Below are positions 9,101 to 17,785 of a stretch of DNA of 64,000 nt, in pieces. The first letter of the stretch is position 1; the number at the start of each line of letters is the position of its first letter. The notes under the pieces were generated by a model that ran no database searches, was not told where the DNA came from, and saw only the letters and a list, made by a program, of their open reading frames with translations. The translations under genes and the position numbers were made by a program. The DNA is from Candidatus Brachybacter algidus (lineage in GTDB: Bacteria; Bacteroidota; Bacteroidia; Chitinophagales; Saprospiraceae), in contig JADJSK010000008.1 in NCBI GenBank assembly GCA_016711705.1, forward strand, positions 1 to 64,000, written 5' to 3'.

Positions 9101-9766
9101 CTCCCATTTCACCTCCGCCATCTTCCAGTCACTTTCATTGTCAATGTCCTGAACTTCCATTTCTGAAAGAATGATGACTTTAGAATTATCCGAGTACAAA
9201 CTATTACTAATTAATTCCGGTCGGAGCCAATACCACTGACCTGCATCGTGATAAGCCGCTGGTAGGTCCTGACTGCGGGTATGGCTGTATTCAGGCCAGT
9301 TCATGGATACAAAATTATCTTCATCTACCTTTAAGGATCTAAGGATTGGAAATGAAAAAGGTACGACAGGAAATACACTTGCTATTTCATTTTCTAAAAG
9401 ATCTAAACCAGCTGTTAAATGCGATGATTTCATCAATGGAGCAGTGGGATAAATACAGCAAACTTCGTCGAATGTTCGATCTTCTTTTTTATAGGATTCC
9501 AGTACTTCTCTGATTACTTCAAGTGTCGTTGCTGTGTCGTTCGAAGTATTTTCTGACCTTAGGAACGGTACTTTAGCACCAAGTTCAAGGCTGATATTTT
9601 TTATTTCTACATCATCTGTGGACACCATAACTTCATCAAATAAGCCACTTTTTAATGCGGCCTCGATCGAGTAAGCGATAATAGGTTTCCCGTGGAAATT
9701 TTTAATATTCTTTCTTGGAATTCTCTTACTTCCACCACGTGCCGGAATGATGGCCAGTCTAGCCAT
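9086..9766 (-). CDS. pseF: Pseudaminic acid cytidylyltransferase
   Basis: Activates pseudaminic acid with CTP to give CMP-Pse, the donor for glycosyltransferases. The 226-residue protein has the CMP-sugar synthetase start ARLAIIPARGGSKRIPRKNI, then GKPIIAYSIEAALKS, VMVSTDDVEI, CCIYPTAPLM and DAGQWYWLRPE, all in family order. The frame is intact. It overlaps the end of pseC by 8 bases (9759-9766), which suggests translational coupling. The C-terminal five residues lie in an ATTACCC repeat tract. PseF rather than NeuA is chosen from the short length and the pse neighbours. Confidence 0.93.
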   Translation of the reverse strand: MARLAIIPARGGSKRIPRKNIKNFHGKPIIAYSIEAALKSGLFDEVMVSTDDVEIKNISLELGAKVPFLRSENTSNDTATTLEVIREVLESYKKEDRTFDEVCCIYPTAPLMKSSHLTAGLDLLENEIASVFPVVPFSFPILRSLKVDEDNFVSMNWPEYSHTRSQDLPAAYHDAGQWYWLRPELISNSLYSDNSKVIILSEMEVQDIDNESDWKMAEVKWEMGNE

Positions 9767-10941
9767 TATAGTAATTGTCGATGGTGTTGATGACGTATTG
9801 TTGTTCTTCTGAGGTCAATGTCGGAAACATAGGTAGACTAATGCAATGTCGGTAATATTGCTCTGAATGTGGCATATCTCCTTCCTTCCATCCAAATTGT
9901 TTGTAATAAGGCATCAAATGTGTAGGTATATAGTGGATCTGAGCAAAAATATTATGTTCCCTAAGATGTTTGTATAGACCTAATCTATTCTCTGCTTCAA
10001 TCACATACAAATGATAAGCATGACCTTCGATGACACCCGATTGACCTAGGATATATGTTTTTTCCTGAAATGCATTTTCATAAATTCTCGCTATTTCTCT
10101 TCTTCTTTTAATCCTTCTTCAGCTCGATTTAATTGGCTTAAGCCGAGGGCAGATTGAAATCTGTGATTCGATAATTGTATCCTAGTTGTTGCAATTCCAT
10201 ATACCATCCGGGTATTCATCGCCTCCACCACTGGCGAATTCCATAGAATTAGTATAATTATCATCTCCTTTAGTAATACCATGGGAGCGCAATCTATTTA
10301 ATTGCTTGTACAATTCTTCGTCATTGGTAGTGATCATCCCACCTTCCCCGCAAGCAATGTGTTTGACAGGGTGGAATGAAAATATGGCAAGTTCAGCAAA
10401 TTTGCCATTTCCGCACCATTGTTCAACGCCATTTGTGTCTTTAAAATACCCTCCGGGAGCATGACAGGCATCTTCAATGATCCATAAACCGTATTCATCC
10501 GCTAATTTTCTAAATGCTTGCAAGTCCACTGCTCTTCCCGCAAAATCCACTGGAATAATTCTTTTGTAGTTCCCCTCATGGTCATTTTCTAATATCTTTC
10601 TTACAGAATTAATATCAAGCAAATAAGTTTCAGGATCTATATCTCCAAAAACAACTTCTCCACCACAATATCTAACGCAATTAGCAGAAGCAGAAAAGGT
10701 AATCGGAGTAGTTATTACCTTGTCTCCCGGTTTTACATCCAGCGACATTGTACAAAGATGCAGTGCGGCAGTGCCATTAGAAACTGCTACGCGTATTTGC
10801 TACCTATGTATTTAGCAAAGCATTTTCAAACTCACCGATTTTAGGGCCTTGAGTCAGGTAGTCTGATTTCAGCGATTCTGTTACAGCTGCGATGTCGTCA
10901 TCTGTTATATTTTGGCGTCCGTATGGAATGGGGTTTCTCAT
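9759..10941 (-). CDS. pseC: PseC aminotransferase, broken by five single-base deletions
   Basis: PLP-dependent transaminase that adds the 4-amino group to the UDP-4-keto sugar made by PseB. The start at 10941 reads MRNPIPYGRQNITDDDIAAV, the family's standard beginning. The longest open piece (10748-10182) has KVITTPITFSASANC, IPVDFAGRAVDL, IIEDACHAPGG and FSFHPVKHIACGEGG, with the lysine that binds PLP. The last piece (10010-9759) has FAQIHYIPTHLMPYYKQFGW. Adding one base at each of five sites (about 10830, 10795, 10205, 10160 and 10105, nearly all in short homopolymers) gives one continuous 395-residue protein of normal size. That pattern points to consensus error rather than a dead gene, since the rest of the pathway is present. 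Confidence 0.88.
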
Positions 10942-10971
10942 GTGAGTGTTGTGCTAATTATTTTTTTAGAA

Positions 10972-11005
10972 GTCCACCCCCTTGGCCCCCTCCGAAGGGG
11001 GACAT
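10972..11005 (+). repeat. Dispersed CCCCCTTGG palindromic element, copy B
   Basis: Same 34-base unit as copy A, between pseC and pseB, followed by CGTGTGGCCTCATG, which is also shared with copy D. With the inverted copy C it forms arms around an 85-base AT-rich spacer. Confidence 0.8.
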
Positions 11006-11090
11006 TCGTGTGGCCTCATGTTTGTTGTTATTAGTGAAAGTTGTACTAATAAGGATGGTTATATTTTTGTAATAAATATGATCGTATGAT

Positions 11091-11124
11091 GTCCCCCCTT
11101 TGGAGGGGGCTAGGAGGTGGACTC
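11091..11124 (-). repeat. Dispersed CCCCCTTGG element, copy C (inverted)
   Basis: Reverse-oriented copy with a few changes (reads GTCCCCCCTTTGGAGGGGGC on the plus strand, ends GGTGGAC). Paired with copy B, it could form a large cruciform or a MITE-like unit. Confidence 0.75.
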
Positions 11125-11188
11125 GTTTGCACCTTCAAAGTTATTCAACATTTAGGTGGACCAACCAATTTACTATCCAATACTTCGC

Positions 11189-12199
11189 TTAAATCAATTC
11201 ATCCACATGCTCCCTGATCAATTCGCGCAAAGTCTCCACAGTCTCCCATTCCGTATTCTCCCCACTATTATATGAAAATCCAGGTTGTACGATTTTTGCA
11301 TTGAATTCCTTGATAAATTCATCCAATTTCCAATTGTGTGTACTGGGAATAATAGTATAATATTTTCCTAAATCATAGGTATAAAATGAATCGGATGAAG
11401 TGATCATTTCTTCATGCACTTTTTCTCCGGGGCGTATACCTACAATTACTTGTTCACAATCTGGACCAACTGCAGTAGCTACATCTGTGATTCTGTAAGA
11501 TGGTATTTTGGCACAAAGATCTCACCTCCCCAGGCATGCTCCAGGGCATGAATGACCATTTCAACCCCTTCCGTCAGGGAAATATTGAAACGGGTCATGT
11601 TAGGATCAGTTATAGGTAATTTTCCTTCTTTTTTCTTTTTAATAAAAAAGGGAATCACTGAACCGTTTGAACCCATTACATTGCCATAGCGCACGACAGA
11701 AAATCGAATTGGATTATTTCCTCGGATATTATTTGCTGCAACAAACAATTTATCTGAGGTAAGTTTAGTAGCACCGTATAAATTGATAGGTGCACAAGCT
11801 TTATCTGTTGATAATGCCACAACACGCTGCACCGTTGTTTCAAGACATGCATGGACGACATTTTGAGCTCCTACGACATTGGTTGCGATGCATTCGTCTG
11901 GATTGTATTCTGCGATATGCACATGTTTCATTGCCGCGGCATGGATGACATAATCTATGCCTTTCATTGCTCTTACCAATCGATCCTTGTCTCGCACATC
12001 ACCGATAAAAACCTGATCTGTGGATATTTCTCCGGTGGATAATCTTGAGCCATTTGAAATTGCTTTTGCTCGTCTCTGGAAAATATCACAAGTCGTGAAA
12101 TGTCAGGATGATTCTTAAAGATATATTGGGTCAAAGCCTTACCAGGGAGCCGGTGCCACCTGTGATGAGGATTGATTTGTTAGAGAAGGAAAAGGTCAT
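11189..12199 (-). CDS. pseB: UDP-GlcNAc 4,6-dehydratase (inverting), three single-base deletions
   Basis: First enzyme of the pseudaminic acid pathway: dehydrates and C5-epimerises UDP-GlcNAc. The start at 12199 reads SNKSILITGGTGSLG, an NAD-binding GxxGxxG motif, followed in another frame by KGIDYVIHAAAMKHVHIAEY and CIATNVVGAQNV. The catalytic region has STDKACAPINLYGATKLTSD, with the Y-x-x-x-K pair, then VVRYGNVMGSNGSVIPFF. The last piece (11419-11189) holds PSTHNWKLDEFIKEFN. Restoring one base at about 12155 (G run), 12012 (T run) and 11503 (A run) gives a continuous 337-residue protein, normal for PseB. It is transcribed upstream of pseC. Confidence 0.9.
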
Positions 12200-12217
12200 G
12201 GTTGTTTGTTTTTTGAT

Positions 12218-12252
12218 GGTCCACCCCCTTGGCCCCCTCCAAAGGGGGATAT
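12218..12252 (+). repeat. Dispersed CCCCCTTGG palindromic element, copy D
   Basis: GGTCCACCCCCTTGGCCCCC followed by TCCAAAGGGGGATATGCG, in the short spacer between rfbB and pseB. It shares TTTGGCCTCATATTT with copy B downstream. Confidence 0.8.
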
Positions 12253-12330
12253 GCGTTTGGCCTCATATTTAAGTTTAATTTGAGAAACTTTTGCTCTTTG
12301 GTGTATTTTTCATTTTCATTCTTCATTAAT

Positions 12331-13383
12331 TTACCCGTACATCTCTTCATAATACTTCCTATAATCACCACTTGTCACGTGTTCCAGCCATTCGGAGTTA
12401 GAAAGGTACCAATCGATTGTTTTTTCTAGTCCTTCTTCGAAAGTGACGGATGGATACCAACCAAGTTCTTTGTTTATTTTGGAGGCATCGATGGCATAAC
12501 GTCGGTCGTGGCCCGGACGGTCTTTGATGTAAGTAATTAACTGCTCTGATTCTCCCTGAGTTCTGTCTAGTTTCCGGTCCATGATGGAGCATAGTAACTT
12601 GACGAGGTCGATATTTTTCCATTCGTTGAATCCACCGATATTGTAGGTTTCACCGATTTTTCCATTGTGAAACGCTGCGTCTATGGCTGTGCCGTGGTCT
12701 ATAACGTACAACCAGTCGCGAGTGTACAAACCATCTCCATACACCGGTAGGGATTTTTTTTGAATGATATTATTAATAAATAAAGGAATTAACTTTTCCG
12801 GAAAATGAAAAGGACCGTAATTGTTTGAACAATTAGAGATCATGACCGGCATGCCGTATGTGTCACCAAAAGCGCGGACCATATGATCCGAAGATGCTTT
12901 GCTGGCACTGTATGGTGAATGGGGATCGTACTTGGTTTCTTCAGTAAAGAAGCCAGTTTCTCCTAAAGCGCCATAAACTTCATCAGTGGAAACGTGGTAA
13001 AATAAATGACCATCCTTTTCATTATCCCAATGTTCGCGGGCAGCCTGAAGCAGGTTTGCTGTTCCCATGACATTCGTTTCGATGAATACAAATGGATTTT
13101 CTATCGATCGGTCTACATGACTTTCTGCTGCAAGATGAATGACATGGGTGATGTTATATTCTTTGAAAACATATCTCAAGGTCCCGAGGTCACAAATATC
13201 TCCTTTAATAAAGCGATAATTACCAGCGGCTTCGATGTCTTTGACATTTTCAAGATTACCTGCGTAGGTCAACAGATCGAAATTGAAAATATTATATTCC
13301 GGATATTTATTGACAAATAGCCTGGCTACGTGTGAACCTATGAAGCCAGCTGCACCGGTGATAAGAATGTTTTTAGAACTCAT
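12331..13383 (-). CDS. rfbB: dTDP-glucose 4,6-dehydratase
   Basis: Converts dTDP-glucose to dTDP-4-keto-6-deoxyglucose with bound NAD. The 350-residue protein opens MSSKNILITGAAGFIGSHVA and contains HLAAESHVDRSIENPFVFIE, the catalytic STDEVYGAL loop, YSASKASSDHMVRAFGDTYG with the Y-x-x-x-K pair, SNNYGPFHFPEKLIPLFI, and RDWLYVIDHGTAID. All match RfbB/RmlB at normal length in an intact frame. It uses the product of rfbA (4410-5267). The wbpP-type epimerase gene ends 4 bases upstream of its start, so the two are likely co-transcribed. Confidence 0.97.
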   Translation of the reverse strand: MSSKNILITGAAGFIGSHVARLFVNKYPEYNIFNFDLLTYAGNLENVKDIEAAGNYRFIKGDICDLGTLRYVFKEYNITHVIHLAAESHVDRSIENPFVFIETNVMGTANLLQAAREHWDNEKDGHLFYHVSTDEVYGALGETGFFTEETKYDPHSPYSASKASSDHMVRAFGDTYGMPVMISNCSNNYGPFHFPEKLIPLFINNIIQKKSLPVYGDGLYTRDWLYVIDHGTAIDAAFHNGKIGETYNIGGFNEWKNIDLVKLLCSIMDRKLDRTQGESEQLITYIKDRPGHDRRYAIDASKINKELGWYPSVTFEEGLEKTIDWYLSNSEWLEHVTSGDYRKYYEEMYG

Positions 13384-13387
13384 TAAA

Positions 13388-14356
13388 TTATTTTGATATT
13401 GAATTTTTATACCAATCGAAGGATTTTTTCAAACCTTCCTTAACTTTTATTTTTGGGTCATAATTGAGCAGTGTTTTGGCTTTTGAAATATCTGCTAAAC
13501 TTGCTCTAACGTCACCTTGTCTCGAACTTCGATAATTTGCATTAAGTTCAGAATTGCCAATTAATTTTAATTCATTCCACATTTCATTGATGGTAATACT
13601 ATCTCCAAGAGCGACATTATAAACCTGATTAAATGCTTCTTCATTTTCTGTAAATAAGGCCAATAGATTGATTTGAACTACGTTTTCGATAAATGTAAAA
13701 TCTCTGCTTTGTTCACCATCTCCGTTGATAAATGGGGCATCATTGTCCAAAATAGCCTTGTTGAAAAGCGGAATTACTGCTGCGTATTGACCATTCGGAT
13801 CTTGTCGTGGGCCGAACACATTAAAATATCTCAATCCGATAAATTCCAAGCCATATAAATCACCAAATACTTTTGCGTACAATTCATTGACATATTTTGT
13901 AACCGCATAAGGTGAAAGCGGCAAGCCAATATTGTTTTCTACTTTAGGTAAATTTGGACTATCTCCATAAGTGGAAGATGATGCTGCATAGACAACTCTT
14001 GAAATGCCTGCATTTTTAGCTGCAGTGAAAATATTTAACGTCCCTGAAATATTTACATCATTGGTGGTTAACGGATCTTCAATGCTACGAGGCACGGATC
14101 CCAATGCTGCCTGGTGACAAACAATAGCAATGTCTTCCATTGCTTTCGTACAATCTTCAAAATTTCTGATATCACCTTGCTGGAATTGGAAATTTTCGTT
14201 TGAAAGATTGTGATTTATGTTTTGCATTTTGCCGGTAGCTAAATTATCCAGGACGCGCACAAATCCAATATCAGGCAATGCCAAAAGTGCATCAGCTATG
14301 TGCGAACCTATGAATCCTGCTCCACCGGTGATCAGTATATTTTGCTTCTTCATCAT
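13388..14356 (-). CDS. wbpP: UDP-N-acetylhexosamine 4-epimerase (WbpP/TviC type)
   Basis: A 322-residue extended short-chain dehydrogenase fold protein: ILITGGAGFIGSHIADALL binds NAD, HQAALGSVPRSIEDPLTTND is the hallmark of the WbpP/TviC group, AASSSTYGDSP and YAVTKYVNELYAKVFGD give the catalytic S/Y-x-x-x-K set, and RYFNVFGPRQDPNGQYAAVI follows. It would interconvert UDP-GlcNAc and UDP-GalNAc or their uronic acids at C4. It overlaps the upstream dehydrogenase gene by 4 bases (14353-14356), which indicates coupling and a shared product, UDP-GalNAcA or similar. Exact substrate is inferred from this pairing. Confidence 0.88.
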   Translation of the reverse strand: MMKKQNILITGGAGFIGSHIADALLALPDIGFVRVLDNLATGKMQNINHNLSNENFQFQQGDIRNFEDCTKAMEDIAIVCHQAALGSVPRSIEDPLTTNDVNISGTLNIFTAAKNAGISRVVYAASSSTYGDSPNLPKVENNIGLPLSPYAVTKYVNELYAKVFGDLYGLEFIGLRYFNVFGPRQDPNGQYAAVIPLFNKAILDNDAPFINGDGEQSRDFTFIENVVQINLLALFTENEEAFNQVYNVALGDSITINEMWNELKLIGNSELNANYRSSRQGDVRASLADISKAKTLLNYDPKIKVKEGLKKSFDWYKNSISK

Positions 14357-15630
14357 AATCGTTGGTCGACCCTACCTAATGGAAAAAAGCCTTTTACATC
14401 ATAAATAACGCTATCCTTTTTACAGATGGTATCTAAGTTGATTTCTCTAAATTCATTATGAGCGACAGCTAACACTACGGCATCATACCTCATGGATTCA
14501 TCTAATGATTTTATACTTCTCCATCCATATTCATGGTGCATTTCATCAGGATTCACCCAAGGGTCCATTACTGTCACATTCGTATGATAAGTTGCAAGAC
14601 AATTTAAAATATCCACCACTCTGGTATTTCTGACATCTGGGCAATTTTCTTTGAAAGTAGCACCTAAAACCAGAATGTTTGAATTTTTAATATTGATATC
14701 TTTTTTTATCATCAATTTGATCACTTCTTCAGCAATATATTCACCCATGCTGTCATTTAAGCGACGCCCGGCAAGAATCATTTCGGGATGATATCCAACT
14801 TCTTGTGCTTTTTGTGCAAGATAATAAGGGTCTACTCCAATGCAATGACCTCCAACTAATCCTGGTTTAAAATTTAAGAAATTCCATTTGGTACCTGCTG
14901 CTTCCAGCACCTGAGTGGTATCCAAATCCAACCTGTTAAATATCTTTGATAGCTCATTGACAAAGGCAATGTTGATATCCCGCTGGGTATTTTCGATTAC
15001 TTTGGCAGCTTCCGCAACTTTAATTGAGGCGGCTTTGTAAATTCCGGCAATAATTACTTGACCATATAAATCAGCAATTTTTTCGGTTATTTCCGCAGTG
15101 GAACCTGAAACGATTTTCAGGATCTTTGTCACAGTGTGCTCTTTGTCACCGGGGTTTATTCTTTCAGGCGAATATCCGGCATGAAAATCGGTATTATATG
15201 TTAGACCAGATATTTTTTCCAATACAGGAATACAAATTTCTTCTGTTGCACCCGGATATACAGTCGATTCGTAAACTACTATTGCCCCTTGTCTCATGAC
15301 TTTTCCGACAGTTTCACTTGCCTTAATTAAAGGGGTAAAATCAGGTTTATTATTTTTATCTACTGGAGTGGGAACTGTTACGATATAATAATCAAAGCTC
15401 TCAATATCTTTCAAAACCGAAGTTAAGGAAAGTCCAGTATTGCCTGTAGAATTAAGCACTGAATTTAAATTCTCAGAATCAATCTCTAAAGTTTTATCCA
15501 GACCTGAATTTAATTCACTAAGTCTGGTTTGATTAATATCAAATCCGACGACTTTGAATTTTTTTGCAAATTCAACTGCGAGAGGAAGACCTACATATCC
15601 GAGGCCAATGATGGCTATTTTTTTACTCAA
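14353..15630 (-). CDS. wbpO: UDP-N-acetylhexosamine 6-dehydrogenase (WbpO/TviB type)
   Basis: NAD-dependent double oxidation of a UDP-HexNAc at C6 to the uronic acid. The 425-residue protein has IAIIGLGYVGLPLAVEFAKK at the start, TVPTPVDKNNKPDFTPLIKA, VVYESTVYPGATEE, the central EAAKVIENTQRDINIAFVNE, and VGGHCIGVDPYYLAQKA, which carries the catalytic cysteine. GATFKENCPDVRNTRVVDI marks the C-terminal UDP-binding domain. It differs from Ugd in the GVDPYYL motif and the TviB-like insertions. It lies just downstream of the nucleotidyltransferase gene (6-base gap) and is coupled to the epimerase. Confidence 0.92.
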   Translation of the reverse strand: MSKKIAIIGLGYVGLPLAVEFAKKFKVVGFDINQTRLSELNSGLDKTLEIDSENLNSVLNSTGNTGLSLTSVLKDIESFDYYIVTVPTPVDKNNKPDFTPLIKASETVGKVMRQGAIVVYESTVYPGATEEICIPVLEKISGLTYNTDFHAGYSPERINPGDKEHTVTKILKIVSGSTAEITEKIADLYGQVIIAGIYKAASIKVAEAAKVIENTQRDINIAFVNELSKIFNRLDLDTTQVLEAAGTKWNFLNFKPGLVGGHCIGVDPYYLAQKAQEVGYHPEMILAGRRLNDSMGEYIAEEVIKLMIKKDINIKNSNILVLGATFKENCPDVRNTRVVDILNCLATYHTNVTVMDPWVNPDEMHHEYGWRSIKSLDESMRYDAVVLAVAHNEFREINLDTICKKDSVIYDVKGFFPLGRVDQRL

Positions 15631-15636
15631 TTACTT

Positions 15637-16104
15637 TTAGTTCTTTTTAGTTAATTGTTCTATATCATTCAAATCTTTGTGTCTGGCTGAAGATTTTTTA
15701 GCAGTAATTAATTGATTCAAATGAATGACATTAATAATTAAATCTTCTTCGACTTGGTATCTGACTTTATTATTAAAGACTTCCTCAAATTCTACTCCTT
15801 TCATTTTTGTCATTATATCAATGGAGACCGGTGGTCGACCAAATTCAAAAACATCGAATTCTTTTATATTTAAAAATCGTTCCAATGTCATACTAAACAA
15901 GGACATTCCAAATTCATCAAAGGCATGAATTATTTTGGAATAATTTTCACTAGTTGGATTTACAAATAGATCCATGTCTCCGGTAGTACGCTGATAACCA
16001 TGAATTATAACAGAATATCCACCTACAAGAACATATTCAACACCTGCCCTTTCAAATGAAGATAAAAAATCATTAAAGTCAGAATTGAATATATTGTTTG
16101 TCAT
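15637..16104 (-). CDS. Nucleotidyltransferase-fold protein (MNT/DUF6036-like)
   Basis: A 155-residue protein whose EYVLVGGYSVIIHGYQRTTG DMDLFV region is the nucleotidyltransferase core: a GG-x-x-x-x-x-H-G stretch followed by the acidic D-x-D pair. A second acidic site, VSIDIMT, follows at about residue 95. Such minimal nucleotidyltransferases can act as AMPylating antitoxins, or in other roles that cannot be told from sequence. The start overlaps the end of the 69-residue ORF by 4 bases (ATGA), which itself overlaps ugd, so three genes are coupled. It does not obviously belong to sugar metabolism and may be a passenger module. Confidence 0.8.
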   Translation of the reverse strand: MTNNIFNSDFNDFLSSFERAGVEYVLVGGYSVIIHGYQRTTGDMDLFVNPTSENYSKIIHAFDEFGMSLFSMTLERFLNIKEFDVFEFGRPPVSIDIMTKMKGVEFEEVFNNKVRYQVEEDLIINVIHLNQLITAKKSSARHKDLNDIEQLTKKN

Positions 16105-16310
16105 TGACTTTTCCTCATATTGAAATGAGTTTTATCCATTATCCTTTTATTCGAATAAGGAATACCATAAGCTGAACATGTAAGCTGCCATGAAGCGGAC
16201 AATCGTTCTTTTACTGAACGGCTCAACCAATATTCAATATTATTTCCCTTTTCTTCAAAGGAAACAATGCGCATGGCAGTTCGGTCGAGTTTAATTTGGT
16301 TTTCTTTCAC
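16101..16310 (-). CDS. Small conserved-looking protein coupled to the nucleotidyltransferase
   Basis: A 69-residue soluble protein (MKENQIKLDRTAMRIVSFEE start; SRSVKERLSASWQLTCSAYG in the middle; MDKTHFNMRKSQ at the end). I have seen proteins of this pattern next to minimal nucleotidyltransferases in Bacteroidota, but no function is known to me. Its start overlaps the ugd stop (ATGA, 16307-16310) and its stop overlaps the next start (16101-16104), so it is a real translated gene in a coupled chain. It may be the partner of the nucleotidyltransferase; whether as toxin, antitoxin or cofactor is open. Confidence 0.7.
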   Translation of the reverse strand: MKENQIKLDRTAMRIVSFEEKGNNIEYWLSRSVKERLSASWQLTCSAYGIPYSNKRIMDKTHFNMRKSQ

Positions 16311-17611
16311 GGCCTCCCTATCGATTCAAAATAAAATCCATTTTGTTGCATCGTGGCCGGATCGAAGATATTTCTACCATCGAAGATTGCTTTGTCGATC
16401 AATTTACTTTTAATAAAGTTGAAGTCAGGTGAACGGAATTCATTCCATTCAGTGAGTATCATCAGCGCATTTGCATTATTTAAAACCTCATATTGGTCAT
16501 TCGCGAAGGCTATTTTATCACCATATAATTTTTCCACATTTTCCATTGCTTCCGGATCGAATGCCTGGACAATAGCTCCTGCTTTTAATAATTTTTCAAT
16601 GATGTATAATGCCGGAGCTTCACGGATATCGTCTGTATTTGGTTTGAATGCTAGACCCCAAAGAGCAATGGTTTTACCTTTCAGGTCACCTTTATAATAA
16701 TTTCTGATCTTGTCGAATAGGACGGTTCTTTGTTTTTCATTGACCTTGATCACAGAATCCAGAATGCTGAACTCGTATTCGTTCTGGTCAGCTATTTTTG
16801 CCAAAGCTTTGACATCCTTCGGGAAACAAGACCCTCCATAACCAATGCCGGGAAATAAAAACCTTTTTCCAATTCTCGTATCAGAACCCATGCCTAGACG
16901 CACCATGTCTACATTAGCACCTACTTTTTCACATAGATTTGCGATCTCATTCATGAAAGTGATCTTGGTAGCAAGAAATGAATTCGCAGCGTATTTGGTC
17001 AACTCTGCAGAACGTTCATCCATGAAGTAAATCGGATTTCCTTGTTTGACGAAGGGTTCATAAAGGGTGCGCATCACTTCTCTGGCTCTCTCAGAATTAG
17101 TACCGATTACGACTCTATCAGGCTTCATAAAATCTTCCACAGCAACTCCTTCTCTTAGAAATTCCGGATTGGAAACCACATCAAACAAATCTTCCGAAAT
17201 ATTCTTTGCAATGGCATTATGAACCATTTCTGCTGTTCCTACAGGAACTGTGCTTTTATCGATAATGATTTTATATTTTTTTATCAAATTGCCCAACTTA
17301 TTCGCTACATCGATAATGTAAGATAGGTCGGCAGAACCATCTTCTCCTTCCGGAGTAGGTAATGCAAGGAAAATAATATCACCAAAATCCACTGCTTTTG
17401 CAAGATCAGTGGTAAATTCCAGTCTTTTCTTTTCGATATTTCTGTGAAAAATTACTTCAAGTCCAGGTTCGTAAATAGTAATTTTACCTGCGCTAAGACT
17501 TTTGACTTTTTCCTCATTTATGTCCACACACATGACATGATTGCCTGTCTCAGAGAAACATGTTCCTGTGACGAGTCCAACGTAGCCGGTGCCGATAACT
17601 GTGATGTTCAA
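16307..17611 (-). CDS. ugd: UDP-glucose 6-dehydrogenase
   Basis: Oxidises UDP-glucose to UDP-glucuronic acid with NAD. The 434-residue protein has NITVIGTGYVGLVTGTCFSE at the start, FLALPTPEGEDGSADLSYI, DKSTVPVGTAE, VVSNPEFLREGVAVEDFMKP and GYGGSCFPKDVKALAKIA with the catalytic cysteine, then ALWGLAFKPNTDDIREAPAL. All are standard for Ugd and the frame is intact. The start codon is TTG at 17611, not ATG, and lies inside a 34-base direct repeat (17606-17639); the repeat may have replaced an ATG. Its stop overlaps the next small gene. GlcA is a common residue in capsules and exopolysaccharides. Confidence 0.95.
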   Translation of the reverse strand: MNITVIGTGYVGLVTGTCFSETGNHVMCVDINEEKVKSLSAGKITIYEPGLEVIFHRNIEKKRLEFTTDLAKAVDFGDIIFLALPTPEGEDGSADLSYIIDVANKLGNLIKKYKIIIDKSTVPVGTAEMVHNAIAKNISEDLFDVVSNPEFLREGVAVEDFMKPDRVVIGTNSERAREVMRTLYEPFVKQGNPIYFMDERSAELTKYAANSFLATKITFMNEIANLCEKVGANVDMVRLGMGSDTRIGKRFLFPGIGYGGSCFPKDVKALAKIADQNEYEFSILDSVIKVNEKQRTVLFDKIRNYYKGDLKGKTIALWGLAFKPNTDDIREAPALYIIEKLLKAGAIVQAFDPEAMENVEKLYGDKIAFANDQYEVLNNANALMILTEWNEFRSPDFNFIKSKLIDKAIFDGRNIFDPATMQQNGFYFESIGRP

Positions 17612-17721
17612 TTGTTAATTATTAGTTGTTAATTGTTATTCTACCCCGATGTGAAGGGACTGTAAAATGTTTGATTTGAGCAAGGAGGTTCAATTGTTAA
17701 TTATTAGTTGTTAATTGTTAT
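17606..17721. repeat. 34-base direct repeat covering the ugd start
   Basis: GTTCAATTGTTAATTATTAG and the following 14 bases occur at 17606-17639 and again at 17688-17721 (period 82). A reverse-oriented relative (AACAATTAACAACTAATAAC) is at about 18214-18240. The first copy includes the TTG start codon of ugd. Confidence 0.75.
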
Positions 17722-17785
17722 ACTACTTTGATTTGAAGGATCTATTAAACGGTTATTTTGTGCGAAGTTGGATAATTGTTAATTA

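Noticed and set aside
10091..10282. Independent 63-residue gene
   Set aside because: It is an out-of-frame piece of pseC; FQSALGLSQLNRAEEGLK belongs to the aminotransferase.
10972..11124. Insertion sequence bounded by the inverted CCCCCTTGG copies
   Set aside because: No transposase, too short, and no target-site duplication visible; at most a MITE-like pair.
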